This document shows positions 9,555 through 18,851 of a DNA stretch of 64,000 nucleotides, piece after piece. The notes beneath the pieces were generated by a model that saw nothing but the letters and a program-made list of their open reading frames with translations, was not told the origin of the DNA and ran no database searches. The position numbers and the translations under genes are program-made. Within the stretch, counting starts at the first letter, position 1, and each line of letters opens with the position of its first letter. Source of the stretch: Rudanella paleaurantiibacter (GTDB lineage: Bacteria; Bacteroidota; Bacteroidia; Cytophagales; Spirosomataceae); contig NZ_WELI01000010.1 in NCBI RefSeq assembly GCF_009184635.1, positions 62,001 to 126,000 of the forward strand, given 5' to 3'.

Positions 9555-9601
9555 TTATCTGTTTGGTGCGCCTTCGTGTGGCGATTCCTATAGCCTCATG
9601 C

Positions 9602-12600
9602 TTACCCGCCAACCACGTCGACGACAATGTCCTGGTAAACCACGTTTTTGTCGCGAATCTGCTCCGAAAGCGAGATGCCCCGGCTTGCCAGTGCCTGACG
9701 GAAGTCAGTGGGCAGTACCTTCACAAACTGAGTCAGCTTGTTGTCCCAGTCCTGAATCAGAGCCAGAGCCACGTTGCTGGTGGTGTACTGGAAGTGCTTG
9801 TCGATGTACTCGCGCAGAATGACCGAATCCTCGGCGTTGAGCGGCTCAACGGCGACCATTTCGGGGTTTACCTTGCTCGCAAACGTACCGTCCTGATCCC
9901 ATACATACGCTACCCCGCCCGACATACCGGCGGCAAAGTTGCGGCCTGTCTGACCCAGAATTACGGCCAAACCACCGGTCATGTACTCAAGGCCGTGGTC
10001 GCCCACACCTTCCACCACTACTTTGGCTCCTGAATTCCGAACGCAGAACCGCTCACCCGCCATACCCCGGATAAACGCTTCGCCCGAAGTAGCCCCGTAG
10101 AACGAAACGTTACCCACGATGCTGTTTTCTTCGGGCTGGAACGTGGCCGTGCGGTCGGGGTACACAATCAGTTGCGCTCCACACAGGCCCTTGCCGAAGT
10201 AGTCGTTGGCATCACCTTCGAGTTCGAGTTTCAGGCCGCTCGTTGAGAACGCACCGAGGCTTTGACCCGCCGTGCCGCGTAACTTCACATGGATGGTGCC
10301 ATCGGGCAGGCCGGGGCCGCCGTACACCTTCGATACCTCGTTCGAGAGCATCGTGCCCACCGAGCGGTTGAGGTTATTCACCGTAAACTCGCCGTAAACG
10401 GGTTCGGTGGGTTTGCCGCCAGTCAGTACCGGCTGTGCCAGTTCGATCAGTTCGCGGTCGAGTACCGAGTCAATACCGTGATCTTGCTCTTCCTGCTTGT
10501 AGAGGGCCGTATCGAGGCTAACGGGCTCTTTGTACAGCAGAGCTGTCAGGTTGATATTCTTGTATTTCCAGTGGGGCAGATCGTCGCGGGTTTCGAGTAC
10601 CTGCACCTGACCGACCATCTCATCGACCGAGCGGAAGCCCAGTTCGGCCATGATTTCGCGCATTTCAGTGGCCATGAACGTAAACATGTTCACCACGTGC
10701 TCAGGCTTACCCGTAAACATGGCGCGCAGCTCTTTATTCTGCGTAGCCACACCCACCGGGCAGGTGTTCAGGTGACACTTCCGCATCATGATACAACCGG
10801 CAGCTACGAGGGCGGCCGTAGCCACACCGAACTCCTCGGCACCCAGCAGGGCGGCAATCACGAGGTCGCGACCAGTCCGAATCTGTCCGTCGGCCTGCAC
10901 CGTCACCCGGCCCCGTAGCTTGTTGCGCACCAGGGTCTGATGGGTTTCGGCCAGACCCAGCTCCCAGGGCAGCCCCGCGTGCCGGATGCTCGACAGCGGA
11001 GACGCTCCAGTGCCGCCATCATGACCCGAAATCAGGATATGATCGGCATGGGCTTTGGCAACCCCGGCCGCAATGGTACCAACGCCCGCTTCTGACACGA
11101 GCTTGACGCTGATACGAGCCTCCCGGTTGGCATTTTTAAGATCAAAAATCAACTGGGCCAGGTCCTCAATCGAGTAAATGTCGTGGTGAGGAGGGGGCGA
11201 GATAAGGCCTACACCGGGGGTTGAGTGCCGCGTCCGTCCGATCCAGTCATCCACCTTGTGACCGGGCAACTGACCACCCTCGCCGGGCTTGGCACCTTGC
11301 GCCATTTTGATCTGAAGCTCGCGGGCGTTGCTCAGGTAGTGGCTTGTAACCCCAAAACGGCCCGAAGCCACCTGCTTAATGGCCGAGTTGAGGCTGTCGC
11401 CGTTAGCGAGCGGGGTGTAGCGCAGTTCGTCTTCGCCACCCTCGCCCGAATTGCTCTTGCCACCAATGCGGTTCATCGCGATGGCAAGGGTCGTGTGGGC
11501 TTCCCAGGAGATAGACCCGAACGACATGGCTCCTGTCGCAAACCGCTTGAAAATGGATTCAATCGGCTCTACCTGATCAACCGAAATCGGCTGGCCTTTC
11601 TTGAATTTCAACAGACCCCGCAGGGTGATGGCCTTCTTCGACTGATCGTCGATCAGCTTGCTGTATTTTTTGTACAGACCGTAATCGTTACGCTTGGTCG
11701 ACTCCTGGAGCAGGTGGATGGTGTCGGGGTTGAAAATGTGCTTTTCGCCCCGTTGCTTCCACTGGTACACCCCGCCTACTTCGAGCCGTTGTACGGCAGC
11801 CGAGGGCACCTCGGGGTATGCCGTCCGGTGACGTACCAGAATCTCTTTGGCTATCTCGTGCAGGCCCATACCGCCAATGCGCGAAACGGTGCCCGTGAAA
11901 TACCGCGATACAACGTCTTCGTTGAGGCCGAGGCACTCAAAAATCATGGCACCCTGGTACGATTGCAGGGTTGAGATGCCCATTTTTGAGAAAATCTTCA
12001 GCAACTCACCGTTGACTGCCTTCACGTAGTTTTTGTACAGCTTGTCGAGGTCATAATCCACCTGCAACAAGCCTTTTTCTTTCATGTTGGCAATGGTCTC
12101 GAAAGCCATGTAGGGGTTTACACCCGATGCCCCGTAGCCAATAAGGGTAGCTACGTGGTGCGTTTCCCACACATCGCCCGCTTCAACCAGAATCCCTACC
12201 TGCCCACGCAGTCCCCGACGAATCAGGTGGTGGTGCACGGCGGCCGTTGCCAGCAGCGACGGTACCGGGGCGTGGTCGGAGTCGATGGCGCGGTCGGAGA
12301 GGATGATGATCTCAAAACCGTCGTCAATGGCGTCTTCGGCATACCGGCAGATCCGCTCCAGGGCCCGCTCCAGTGACTTGCCGTTGCCATCTGCCCGGAA
12401 ATAGGTGTTGATGGTTTTGGCCTGGAAATGGTGCCGGTCGATGAAACGAAGCTTGTCGAACTCTTTGGTGGTCAGCACCGGCTGATCCAGTTCTACCTGC
12501 TTGCAATGCTCAGGCGACTCCGACAGGAGGTTGTAGGTAGCGCCCACAAACGAAATGAGCGACATGATAGACCGCTCCCGGATCGAATCAATCGGCGGGT

Positions 12601-14215
12601 TGGTTACCTGCGCAAAGAGCTGCTTGAAATAGTGGCTCAGGTGCTGACTTTGCTCCGACAGAATGGCGAGCGGCACATCGACACCCATCGAACCGAGGGC
12701 TTCTTTGCCCGTTTCGACCATGGGGGCGAGAATCATCCGCAGGTCTTCCGACGTAAAGCCGAATGCTTTCTGGCGGGTCAGCAACTCTTTTTCGCCGTAG
12801 TGGCTGTACGTACGGGCGGGGGCTTCGAGCTGAGAGATGTGAATCTTGTACTCGTCGAGCCACTGCTGGTAGGGCTGAGCCGCGCAGATTTCGGCTTTCA
12901 GCTCTTCATCGGCAATAATTCGGCCCTGCTCCATGTTCACTACGAACATTTTACCGGGCTGTAAACGGCCTTTCTTCACAATCTTGGCCGGGTCGAGGTC
13001 GAGTACACCGGCTTCCGAAGCCATGATGACCACGTCGTCGTCGGTAACCCAGTAGCGCGAAGGCCGCAGACCGTTACGGTCGAGCGTAGCGCCCACAATG
13101 CGCCCGTCGGTAAACGAGATGGAAGCCGGGCCATCCCAGGGCTCCATCATGCTAGCGTGGTACTCATAAAACGCCCGGCGCTGTGCGTCCATTTGGGTGT
13201 TGCCGTCCCAGGCTTCGGGAATCAGCATCATCATGACGTGCGGCAGCGAGCGACCGCTCATCACGAGCAGTTCAATGGCATTGTCGAGGTTGGCCGAGTC
13301 CGACTGTTTATGGTCGCAGATGGGCAGCAACATCGCCATTTCCTCGTCGGTAAACTTCGACGACTTGAGCATCGTCTCGGCGGCCTTCATCCAGTTTACG
13401 TTGCCGCGTACGGTGTTGATTTCACCATTGTGGGCAATGTACCGGAATGGCTGCGCCAGTTTCCACGACGGGAACGTGTTGGTTGAGAAGCGTGAGTGTA
13501 CAACCCCCAGCGCCGAAACCACTTCTTCACGACCGAGGTCGGGGAAGTACTCGGCCAACTGACCCGTTGTGAGCTGCCCTTTGTAGGTAATAGTCCGGCA
13601 AGAGAGCGACGCGAAATAGAAATTATTGTCGACGCCCTTCACCGTTTCATTGATGATGCGCGAGCTGTAATTTCTTAAAACGTAGAGTTTCCGTTCAAAA
13701 TCGTCTGAGTTTGTAACGCTATCGGGGCGTTTAATAAATACCTGCTCCATCTGTGGCTCGGCCGAGCGTGAGCCATTACCCAAATCGCTGTTGTTGGTAG
13801 GCACTACCCGGTAGCCGAGGAGTTCCATGCCCAACTTCTTGATTTTCCGGTTCAGAATGGCGCGGCACTCTTCCCGAAGCCGGGCTTCGCGGGGGAAGTA
13901 CACCATACCAACGCCGTACTCTTCGGCGGCCGGAAGTTGGATAAATTGACGGCGGCATTCGTCCACGAAGAATTCGTGTGGAATCTGAATGAGCAGACCC
14001 GCGCCGTCGCCCGTGTTGGTTTCGCAGCCGCACGCGCCCCGGTGTTCCATCCGGTGCAGCATGTGCAGGGCGTCTGCCACAATTTGGTGCGATTTTCGGC
14101 CTTTGATATCGGCTACAAAGCCAATACCGCAGTTGTCGTGCTCGAATTCAGGACGATACAGACCTGTTTCATAGGAGAACCCGCTTTGGGCGGGCTGGTC
14201 GCTTTGGTCAGACAT
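9602..14215 (-). CDS. gltB: Glutamate synthase, large (alpha) subunit
   Basis: 1537 residues, full length for GltB. The class II glutamine amidotransferase domain begins with Cys29 (HDNCGIGF), so a 28-residue propeptide is probably removed. The central and FMN-binding synthase domains follow, with GEGGEDELRYTPLANGDS and GHDGGTGASPLSSI, and the 3Fe-4S cluster cysteines in AAGCIMMRKCHLNTCPVG. The C-terminal GXGXG beta-helix repeats are present (GDANDYFGKGLCGAQLIVYPD, read in parts). It works with GltD in nitrogen assimilation in the cytoplasm. It is the first gene of its operon, behind a long AT-rich leader region. Confidence 0.97.
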   Translation of the reverse strand: MSDQSDQPAQSGFSYETGLYRPEFEHDNCGIGFVADIKGRKSHQIVADALHMLHRMEHRGACGCETNTGDGAGLLIQIPHEFFVDECRRQFIQLPAAEEYGVGMVYFPREARLREECRAILNRKIKKLGMELLGYRVVPTNNSDLGNGSRSAEPQMEQVFIKRPDSVTNSDDFERKLYVLRNYSSRIINETVKGVDNNFYFASLSCRTITYKGQLTTGQLAEYFPDLGREEVVSALGVVHSRFSTNTFPSWKLAQPFRYIAHNGEINTVRGNVNWMKAAETMLKSSKFTDEEMAMLLPICDHKQSDSANLDNAIELLVMSGRSLPHVMMMLIPEAWDGNTQMDAQRRAFYEYHASMMEPWDGPASISFTDGRIVGATLDRNGLRPSRYWVTDDDVVIMASEAGVLDLDPAKIVKKGRLQPGKMFVVNMEQGRIIADEELKAEICAAQPYQQWLDEYKIHISQLEAPARTYSHYGEKELLTRQKAFGFTSEDLRMILAPMVETGKEALGSMGVDVPLAILSEQSQHLSHYFKQLFAQVTNPPIDSIRERSIMSLISFVGATYNLLSESPEHCKQVELDQPVLTTKEFDKLRFIDRHHFQAKTINTYFRADGNGKSLERALERICRYAEDAIDDGFEIIILSDRAIDSDHAPVPSLLATAAVHHHLIRRGLRGQVGILVEAGDVWETHHVATLIGYGASGVNPYMAFETIANMKEKGLLQVDYDLDKLYKNYVKAVNGELLKIFSKMGISTLQSYQGAMIFECLGLNEDVVSRYFTGTVSRIGGMGLHEIAKEILVRHRTAYPEVPSAAVQRLEVGGVYQWKQRGEKHIFNPDTIHLLQESTKRNDYGLYKKYSKLIDDQSKKAITLRGLLKFKKGQPISVDQVEPIESIFKRFATGAMSFGSISWEAHTTLAIAMNRIGGKSNSGEGGEDELRYTPLANGDSLNSAIKQVASGRFGVTSHYLSNARELQIKMAQGAKPGEGGQLPGHKVDDWIGRTRHSTPGVGLISPPPHHDIYSIEDLAQLIFDLKNANREARISVKLVSEAGVGTIAAGVAKAHADHILISGHDGGTGASPLSSIRHAGLPWELGLAETHQTLVRNKLRGRVTVQADGQIRTGRDLVIAALLGAEEFGVATAALVAAGCIMMRKCHLNTCPVGVATQNKELRAMFTGKPEHVVNMFTFMATEMREIMAELGFRSVDEMVGQVQVLETRDDLPHWKYKNINLTALLYKEPVSLDTALYKQEEQDHGIDSVLDRELIELAQPVLTGGKPTEPVYGEFTVNNLNRSVGTMLSNEVSKVYGGPGLPDGTIHVKLRGTAGQSLGAFSTSGLKLELEGDANDYFGKGLCGAQLIVYPDRTATFQPEENSIVGNVSFYGATSGEAFIRGMAGERFCVRNSGAKVVVEGVGDHGLEYMTGGLAVILGQTGRNFAAGMSGGVAYVWDQDGTFASKVNPEMVAVEPLNAEDSVILREYIDKHFQYTTSNVALALIQDWDNKLTQFVKVLPTDFRQALASRGISLSEQIRDKNVVYQDIVVDVVGG

Positions 14216-14718
14216 AGACGTAACGGATTGTTGTCAAGCCCTCGCGCCGGTAGGTTGTACTCGTCGGCTACCGTCGCTACGACATTTATATAATTGAAAA
14301 ATCGTTAAATCAAAAGGTAATCCGGCGATAAGAATAAATAGCGTCAGGAGCCGGACTTTTACGTGTTTGTGATAAAGCCTTGCAATATAGTACGCATTTT
14401 ATTTTGAAAACAGGTGGTTTGGCCAAATTTCATTTTACAAAGTTCATTTTGTGAAATTGATTATAAATCTTCTTGGATACTGACTATTTTGCAAAAACAT
14501 TTAGCCATTTTTTAAGAACGTTCATTTTGACGGTTCTTTCTACAGGGGTGCTGGAGCGTATTGAAAAGCCTATTTTGGTAACTACGTAAGCCACCTATAC
14601 GTATAGTTTGAAAGGTCTGTAAACAAAATAAACGCCCAAAGACCGACTCAGCTGAAAAGGTCCTCAGGCGTTATGGGTTTATCCTCCAAAAAGGGGGTAA
14701 ATGGACTCTTGTTGGGGG
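14216..14718. other. AT-rich intergenic region upstream of gltB
   Basis: About 500 bases between two same-strand genes, clearly more AT-rich than its surroundings. It must hold the gltB promoter; TATATTG (complement of 14383-14389) is a weak -7 candidate without a good -33 partner. The palindrome TATACGTATA lies near 14597. The right-hand end carries the terminator of the lipoprotein gene. No coding sequence or RNA gene was recognised. Confidence 0.5.
14631..14672 (-). terminator. Probable terminator of the lipoprotein gene
   Basis: Imperfect arms AACGCCTGAGGACC and GGTCTTTGGGCGTT (minus strand) enclose 14 bases and are followed by TATTTTGTTT. They lie 47 bases past the stop of the 14719-15504 gene. 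Confidence 0.5.
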
Positions 14719-15504
14719 TTAATGAGCCCGTGTGCCGTGGTAATTATCGACCAGATGACTCAGGATTACCTGCGCCAGTGTGGTAGCCCGCTCTTGTTTT
14801 TGGGCGTCGCTGCCTGCTGTTTTTACCTGAACATTCAGGATGTGGTTGTTCAGTAATACGTGTAACGTTTGCTTAGCGGGTTCCCAAACCGCTTTGTCAC
14901 CTATCTCGGGTACGGCCTTGAACCCAGCCGTTGATTGAACAGGTTCGGTAAACTGAGCGGCACGGGCGGGCCTACCCGATACCGTGTTGGCGGTGTCGTT
15001 GGCGGCCGATGTGTCGCGTTTGGCACTGTTTAGGTTCGTGGCGGGTAGTTCGGCTCCGGTGCCTTCGGAGTTCGGTCCGCTGAGGGGTTCCCGCGTATCG
15101 CCCGCACCCGTTTGGCCCGTGGTGAGGGCCACCGCTTTGGGCTGATACAGCCGATCGAACACGTACTCGGCATGGTAGATCGACGGGAACGGGCGTTTGT
15201 CGCCCAGCATAAGCGATACTTTATTACTGCCCCAGACAAACTCGCACCCATTGGGTTTGTCGAATTTTTCGAGGGTGACGCCCTCCAGACCGAAGGTTTC
15301 GGTTACAAACTCCTCGGCCAGATAGTTACAGGGCTCGTCATAATTAATGTCGGTGCTGAGCATATGGACGCCTACCACCTCGCGGGCGAGAAACGGGCTA
15401 CCGGTACCGGCGGCATCGTTGGCCGCGTCGGTGGTGGTCGATGAGCCTCCGCAGGCAAAAAGTAAGGCGGGAAGTGTGGCGATGAAGATGGATGGATAGC
15501 GCAT
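14719..15504 (-). CDS. Lipoprotein of unknown function
   Basis: 261 residues with a lipobox (LLFAC, Cys18) followed by GGSSTTTDAANDAAGT, a typical flexible lipoprotein linker. Two structured parts are visible: about 45-125 with few cysteines (CNYLAEEFV, GCEFVWGSNKVSLML) and about 185-261 ending VDNYHGTRAH, with a low-complexity Asp/Ala/Thr/Asn region between (about 135-180). No catalytic motif is seen, and I do not recognise the family. It is monocistronic, with its own terminator downstream. Confidence 0.75.
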   Translation of the reverse strand: MRYPSIFIATLPALLFACGGSSTTTDAANDAAGTGSPFLAREVVGVHMLSTDINYDEPCNYLAEEFVTETFGLEGVTLEKFDKPNGCEFVWGSNKVSLMLGDKRPFPSIYHAEYVFDRLYQPKAVALTTGQTGAGDTREPLSGPNSEGTGAELPATNLNSAKRDTSAANDTANTVSGRPARAAQFTEPVQSTAGFKAVPEIGDKAVWEPAKQTLHVLLNNHILNVQVKTAGSDAQKQERATTLAQVILSHLVDNYHGTRAH

Positions 15505-15591
15505 AATTGTACGAAAAGATGAGTTGTTCTGTAGACTAATACTATTTTGGCGGGTAGATGTTTCCGGGTCTTAGCGTACCCCGCAATGCCC

Positions 15592-15599
15592 TATCTTTG
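15592..15599 (+). promoter_or_regulatory. -7 box of lpxH promoter
   Basis: TATCTTTG matches the Bacteroidota -7 consensus TAnnTTTG exactly and lies 25 bases before the lpxH ATG, giving a short leader. The -33 position is weak. Confidence 0.6.
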
Positions 15600-15623
15600 C
15601 GCCCGAATCAGGACATCTGCTGA

Positions 15624-16400
15624 ATGCCCCCCGTTGAAACGATTGAGCTGCGCTCCGGCCAGAAAGTTTACTTTGCCTCCGATTTTCACCTCGGTACCCC
15701 AACCCCCGAGAAAAGCCGCGAACGCGAACGTGCTATTGTCGACTGGCTCGAAACGGCCCGGGCCGACGCGGCCGCCATTTTTCTGGTAGGTGATGTGTTC
15801 GATTTCTGGTTTGAGTACAAGCAGAGCATCCCGAAAGGCTTTGCCCGTTTGCAGGGGAAATTAGCCGAATTGACCGACGCGGGCCTGCCCATTACGCTGT
15901 TTACTGGTAACCACGATATGTGGATGTCGGACTACTTCACGTCTGAAATGGGTATTCCGGTGTACCGTAAACCCCGTGTGTACGACATAGGTGGCAAACG
16001 GTTCTATATCGGGCACGGCGATGGCCTCGGCCCCGGCGACCATGTGTACAAACAGCTCAAGAAAGTGTTTGAGAACGGGCTGGCCCGTTGGCTGTTTCGG
16101 TGGGTTCATCCCGATATTGGTATCTCACTTGCATTGGCATGGTCACGGAAGAGCCGCGCGAGTGGGGCCGAAAAAGGGGAGGAGGTCTTTCTGGGTGAAA
16201 ACCGCGAATGGCTGTACCTCTATTGCCAGGAGGTAGAAAAGCGTCAACATCACGATTACTATATTTTCGGACACCGGCATCTGCCCCTCGACCTCTCGGT
16301 AACGCCAAACAGCCGATACGTCAACATCGGCGAATGGCTCCACGCCCGTACCTACGGCGTCTTTGACGGCCAAACGATGGCGTTGAAGGAGTGGAAGTAA
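15624..16400 (+). CDS. lpxH: UDP-2,3-diacylglucosamine diphosphatase (LpxH-like)
   Basis: 258 residues of the calcineurin-like metallophosphatase fold with every metal motif: SDFHLG (D20, H22), GDVFDFW (D57), GNHD (N96-H97-D98), IGHGDG (H131) and GHRH (H217, H219). Length and the GDVFDFWFEYKQ...GNHDMW pattern match the LpxH group, which removes UMP from UDP-2,3-diacylglucosamine in lipid A synthesis at the inner membrane. The start follows a good -7 box by 25 bases. The next gene on the strand is separated by a very large hairpin, so it is probably transcribed alone. Confidence 0.85.
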   Translation: MPPVETIELRSGQKVYFASDFHLGTPTPEKSRERERAIVDWLETARADAAAIFLVGDVFDFWFEYKQSIPKGFARLQGKLAELTDAGLPITLFTGNHDMWMSDYFTSEMGIPVYRKPRVYDIGGKRFYIGHGDGLGPGDHVYKQLKKVFENGLARWLFRWVHPDIGISLALAWSRKSRASGAEKGEEVFLGENREWLYLYCQEVEKRQHHDYYIFGHRHLPLDLSVTPNSRYVNIGEWLHARTYGVFDGQTMALKEWK

Positions 16401-16500
16401 GGAAAAAAGGAGGAGGGGAGAAAGGGAGGAAAGGGGAAAAATCTGCGGGCGGATTAGTCCTTCCTCCCTTTCCTCCCCTCCTCCTTTCTTTCCCCTTCCT
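16401..16500. repeat. Long purine/pyrimidine hairpin
   Basis: A G/A-only arm (about 16401-16437) and a C/T-only arm (about 16460-16500) are near-perfect complements over some 25-30 bp, with one indel. The arms are joined by about 20 bases (ATCTGCGGGCGGATTAGT region). It sits right after the lpxH stop. It could end transcription or be a dispersed palindromic repeat. Confidence 0.7.
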
Positions 16501-16566
16501 AATATTCTGAAACTAAAGGGGTAAAGCGGGAGTTTGAAGTTCTTTAGCCAGAAAAAAGCATCGGCT

Positions 16567-17832
16567 ATGAGACGGTCTTTCGCTTCCGTGTTGCTGTTGT
16601 GTCTGCTCGCTGCTCCGTTGGCAGGTTGGGCCCGGTCGATTCTTATCCCGATGGATGAGCGACAATCCAATCACCTCAAAGCCTACGGGATTGCCTACGC
16701 CGTGCTGAAGGCCGATGCGGAGGTCGAATGGCTGCTCAATTACCGGGGGGGTAGCTTTATGATCGCCCATTCGGCTGCGTTTGAGGCCGAGTGCCGTATC
16801 CGGGGTGTTTCGGCTGAAATTATCTCCGATGCCGAAGCAGCTTCTATCCGGCAAAAACTGGCCGACCCTAACCTCAACGGCGATGTGGTGAAGCTGCTCA
16901 AAGCGGCCAAAATTGTGGTGTATTCGCCCATCAAAATCAGTACCGCTGAGTTTGAAAATACCGATGCCGTATTGCAGGTGCTCACCTATGCCGAGATTCC
17001 CTACGAGGTGGTGTACGACGAGGAAATTCTGAAAGGCGACCTGCCTAAGTACGACTGGCTTCACCTGCACCACGAAGACTTTACGGGGCAGTTTGGCCGG
17101 AGTATGCACCGCATGACCGTCGATGATATTAAAGCCCAGGAAACTATTGCGAAAAAGTTCGGGCACGCGAAGGTGTCGCACATGAAATTGGCGGTGGCTA
17201 AACGAATCAAAGAATTTTGCGCTGGGGGTGGCTATTTGTTTGCCATGTGTTCGGGCGCTGAGACCTTCGATATTGCGCTTGCTGCCGAGGGGGTCGATAT
17301 TGTACCCAGCAGTTATGATGGCGACCCTGCCGACCCAGATGCGCAGTCGAAACTGGATTTTAGCAAGACGGTGGCGTTTCAGAATTTCACCCTCGAGGGC
17401 GACAACGGCTACCGGGGTTTCTCGACGTTTTCAGACATTAACGCCAACGGGAGTCGGGGATACGAAAGCGGGAATACCTACTTCGAATTGTTCAATTTCT
17501 CGGCTAAGTGGGACGTCATTCCGGCTATGCTGACGCAAAACCATGAGGCTACCATCCGGGAGTTTGCCGGTCAAACAACGGCCTTCCGAAAAGGGGCCGT
17601 GAAGCCCAATGTGCTGGTCATGGGCGAGGGGAAAACCTCACACCGTTACATCTATGGCGAAATCGGCCGGGGGCAATGGACGTTTTACGGCGGGCATGAC
17701 CCGGAGGGCGTCCGGGGCGGCAACTTCCGAATGCCTACCAATCTGAACCTGCATCCGCACTCACCGGGTTACCGGCTCATTCTAAATAATGTACTGTTTC
17801 CATCGGCCCGCAAGAAAAAGCGCAAAACGTAA
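16567..17832 (+). CDS. Exported protein of unknown function
   Basis: 421 residues. The ATG at 16567 opens a signal peptide (MRRSFASVLLLCLLAAPLAGWA). The mature chain starts SILIPMDERQSNHLKAYGIAY and goes on with VEWLLNYRGGSF; I recall such proteins in Bacteroidota genomes being labelled asparagine synthetase B, yet no AsnB glutaminase or ATP-pyrophosphatase motif is present, so that name should not be trusted. A Rossmann-like middle with GGYLFAMCSGAETFD and a late GRGQWTFYGGHDPEG segment could suggest a glutamine-amidotransferase-like fold, but this is a guess. It is followed 107 bases later by a DUF1080 gene on the same strand. Confidence 0.7.
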   Translation: MRRSFASVLLLCLLAAPLAGWARSILIPMDERQSNHLKAYGIAYAVLKADAEVEWLLNYRGGSFMIAHSAAFEAECRIRGVSAEIISDAEAASIRQKLADPNLNGDVVKLLKAAKIVVYSPIKISTAEFENTDAVLQVLTYAEIPYEVVYDEEILKGDLPKYDWLHLHHEDFTGQFGRSMHRMTVDDIKAQETIAKKFGHAKVSHMKLAVAKRIKEFCAGGGYLFAMCSGAETFDIALAAEGVDIVPSSYDGDPADPDAQSKLDFSKTVAFQNFTLEGDNGYRGFSTFSDINANGSRGYESGNTYFELFNFSAKWDVIPAMLTQNHEATIREFAGQTTAFRKGAVKPNVLVMGEGKTSHRYIYGEIGRGQWTFYGGHDPEGVRGGNFRMPTNLNLHPHSPGYRLILNNVLFPSARKKKRKT

Positions 17833-17939
17833 GCATCACGGGCTGGTATCGGGTACCGCTGGTCAATAAATGAGGTAAAAACGCCCTGCCATAGGCTTTT
17901 GCGTTTTTGTAAACCTGTCGCCTTTGACCAGCCTTTCGT

Positions 17940-18851
17940 ATGCTTTTTCGCCGAATTCTTCTCTCAGCCATTTGGCTGCTCAGTTTGTTGTCGTATGCTC
18001 AGGCACAGCCCAAACCCCGACCGCAAGACTGGGAACCCCTGTTCAATGGCAAAGACCTGAGCGGCTGGGATATTAAAATTGCCGGGCATCCGCTCAATGA
18101 TAATTATCTGAACACGTTTCGGGTCGAAGATGGGATGCTGCGCATTGCCTATGACCAATACAAATCCTTCGACGGGAAGTTTGGGCATATTTATTACAAC
18201 AAGCCGTATTCGCACTACATCCTGCGGTTTACGTACCGGTTTGTGGGGAATCAAATACCCGGCGGAGCTGCCTGGAATGTGCGCAACAGCGGAGTGATGG
18301 TACACTCGCAGTCGGCAAAGAGCCTCTCGTTGAAGCAGGATTTTCCGGTCTCGCTCGAAATCCAGATGTTGGGTGGGCTGGGAAAAGGCCCCCGGCACAC
18401 GGCTAACCTCTGCACGCCCGGCACGCAGGTGTACATGAACGGTAAGCTAAACCCGGCTCATTGTATTGATTCGGACTCAAAAACGTATGATGGCGACGGT
18501 TGGGTGACGATAGATGCCGTTGTACTGGGCGATTCTATTGTGCACCACATTATCGAAGGCGATACCGTGCTCACCTATAATCGGCCCGAAGTGGGGGGCG
18601 GTTTTGTGAGCAAAGACTACACGTTTATTTCGGCCGGGGTCGATGAGGCCGGTGCCCGTTACTGGATGGAGCGGCAGAATACCCCCCTTGGCAGCGGCTA
18701 CATTGCGTTGCAGGCCGAAAGCCATCCGATTGATTTCCGCCGGGTCGAACTGCTTAACCTTAAAGGGTGTACCGATCCTAAGGCGCTGAATTACAAGTCG
18801 TATTTTGTGAAGTCAGACAACAGTCAGTGTCGCTATGCAAACCGACGGTAG
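17940..18851 (+). CDS. Exported DUF1080 (3-keto-disaccharide hydrolase-like) protein
   Basis: 303 residues with a signal peptide ending AQAQPKP. The concanavalin-like DUF1080 domain covers the rest: WEPLFNGKDLSGWDIK, then SHYILRFTYRF, VRNSGVMVHSQ, VSLEIQML, WVTIDAVVLGDS and the closing SHPIDFRRVELLNL. Known members act on 3-keto sugars or related glycosides in the periplasm. The tail has two cysteines (GCTDPKALNY, SQCRY) that could form a disulphide. The next gene starts 17 bases before this stop, which implies translational coupling. Confidence 0.85.
   Translation: MLFRRILLSAIWLLSLLSYAQAQPKPRPQDWEPLFNGKDLSGWDIKIAGHPLNDNYLNTFRVEDGMLRIAYDQYKSFDGKFGHIYYNKPYSHYILRFTYRFVGNQIPGGAAWNVRNSGVMVHSQSAKSLSLKQDFPVSLEIQMLGGLGKGPRHTANLCTPGTQVYMNGKLNPAHCIDSDSKTYDGDGWVTIDAVVLGDSIVHHIIEGDTVLTYNRPEVGGGFVSKDYTFISAGVDEAGARYWMERQNTPLGSGYIALQAESHPIDFRRVELLNLKGCTDPKALNYKSYFVKSDNSQCRYANRR

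Noticed and set aside
9429-9601. Riboswitch or small RNA in the gltB-gltD gap
   Set aside because: The gap reads as a coding relic in one frame to the stop before gltD, and no stable hairpin was noticed.
14382-14391. TATATTGCA as the gltB promoter -7 box
   Set aside because: One T short of the consensus and no TTTG at the right distance; mentioned only as a weak candidate.
16567-17832. Asparagine synthetase B
   Set aside because: No N-terminal Cys nucleophile after Met, no SGGxDS ATP-pyrophosphatase loop, and the protein carries a signal peptide.
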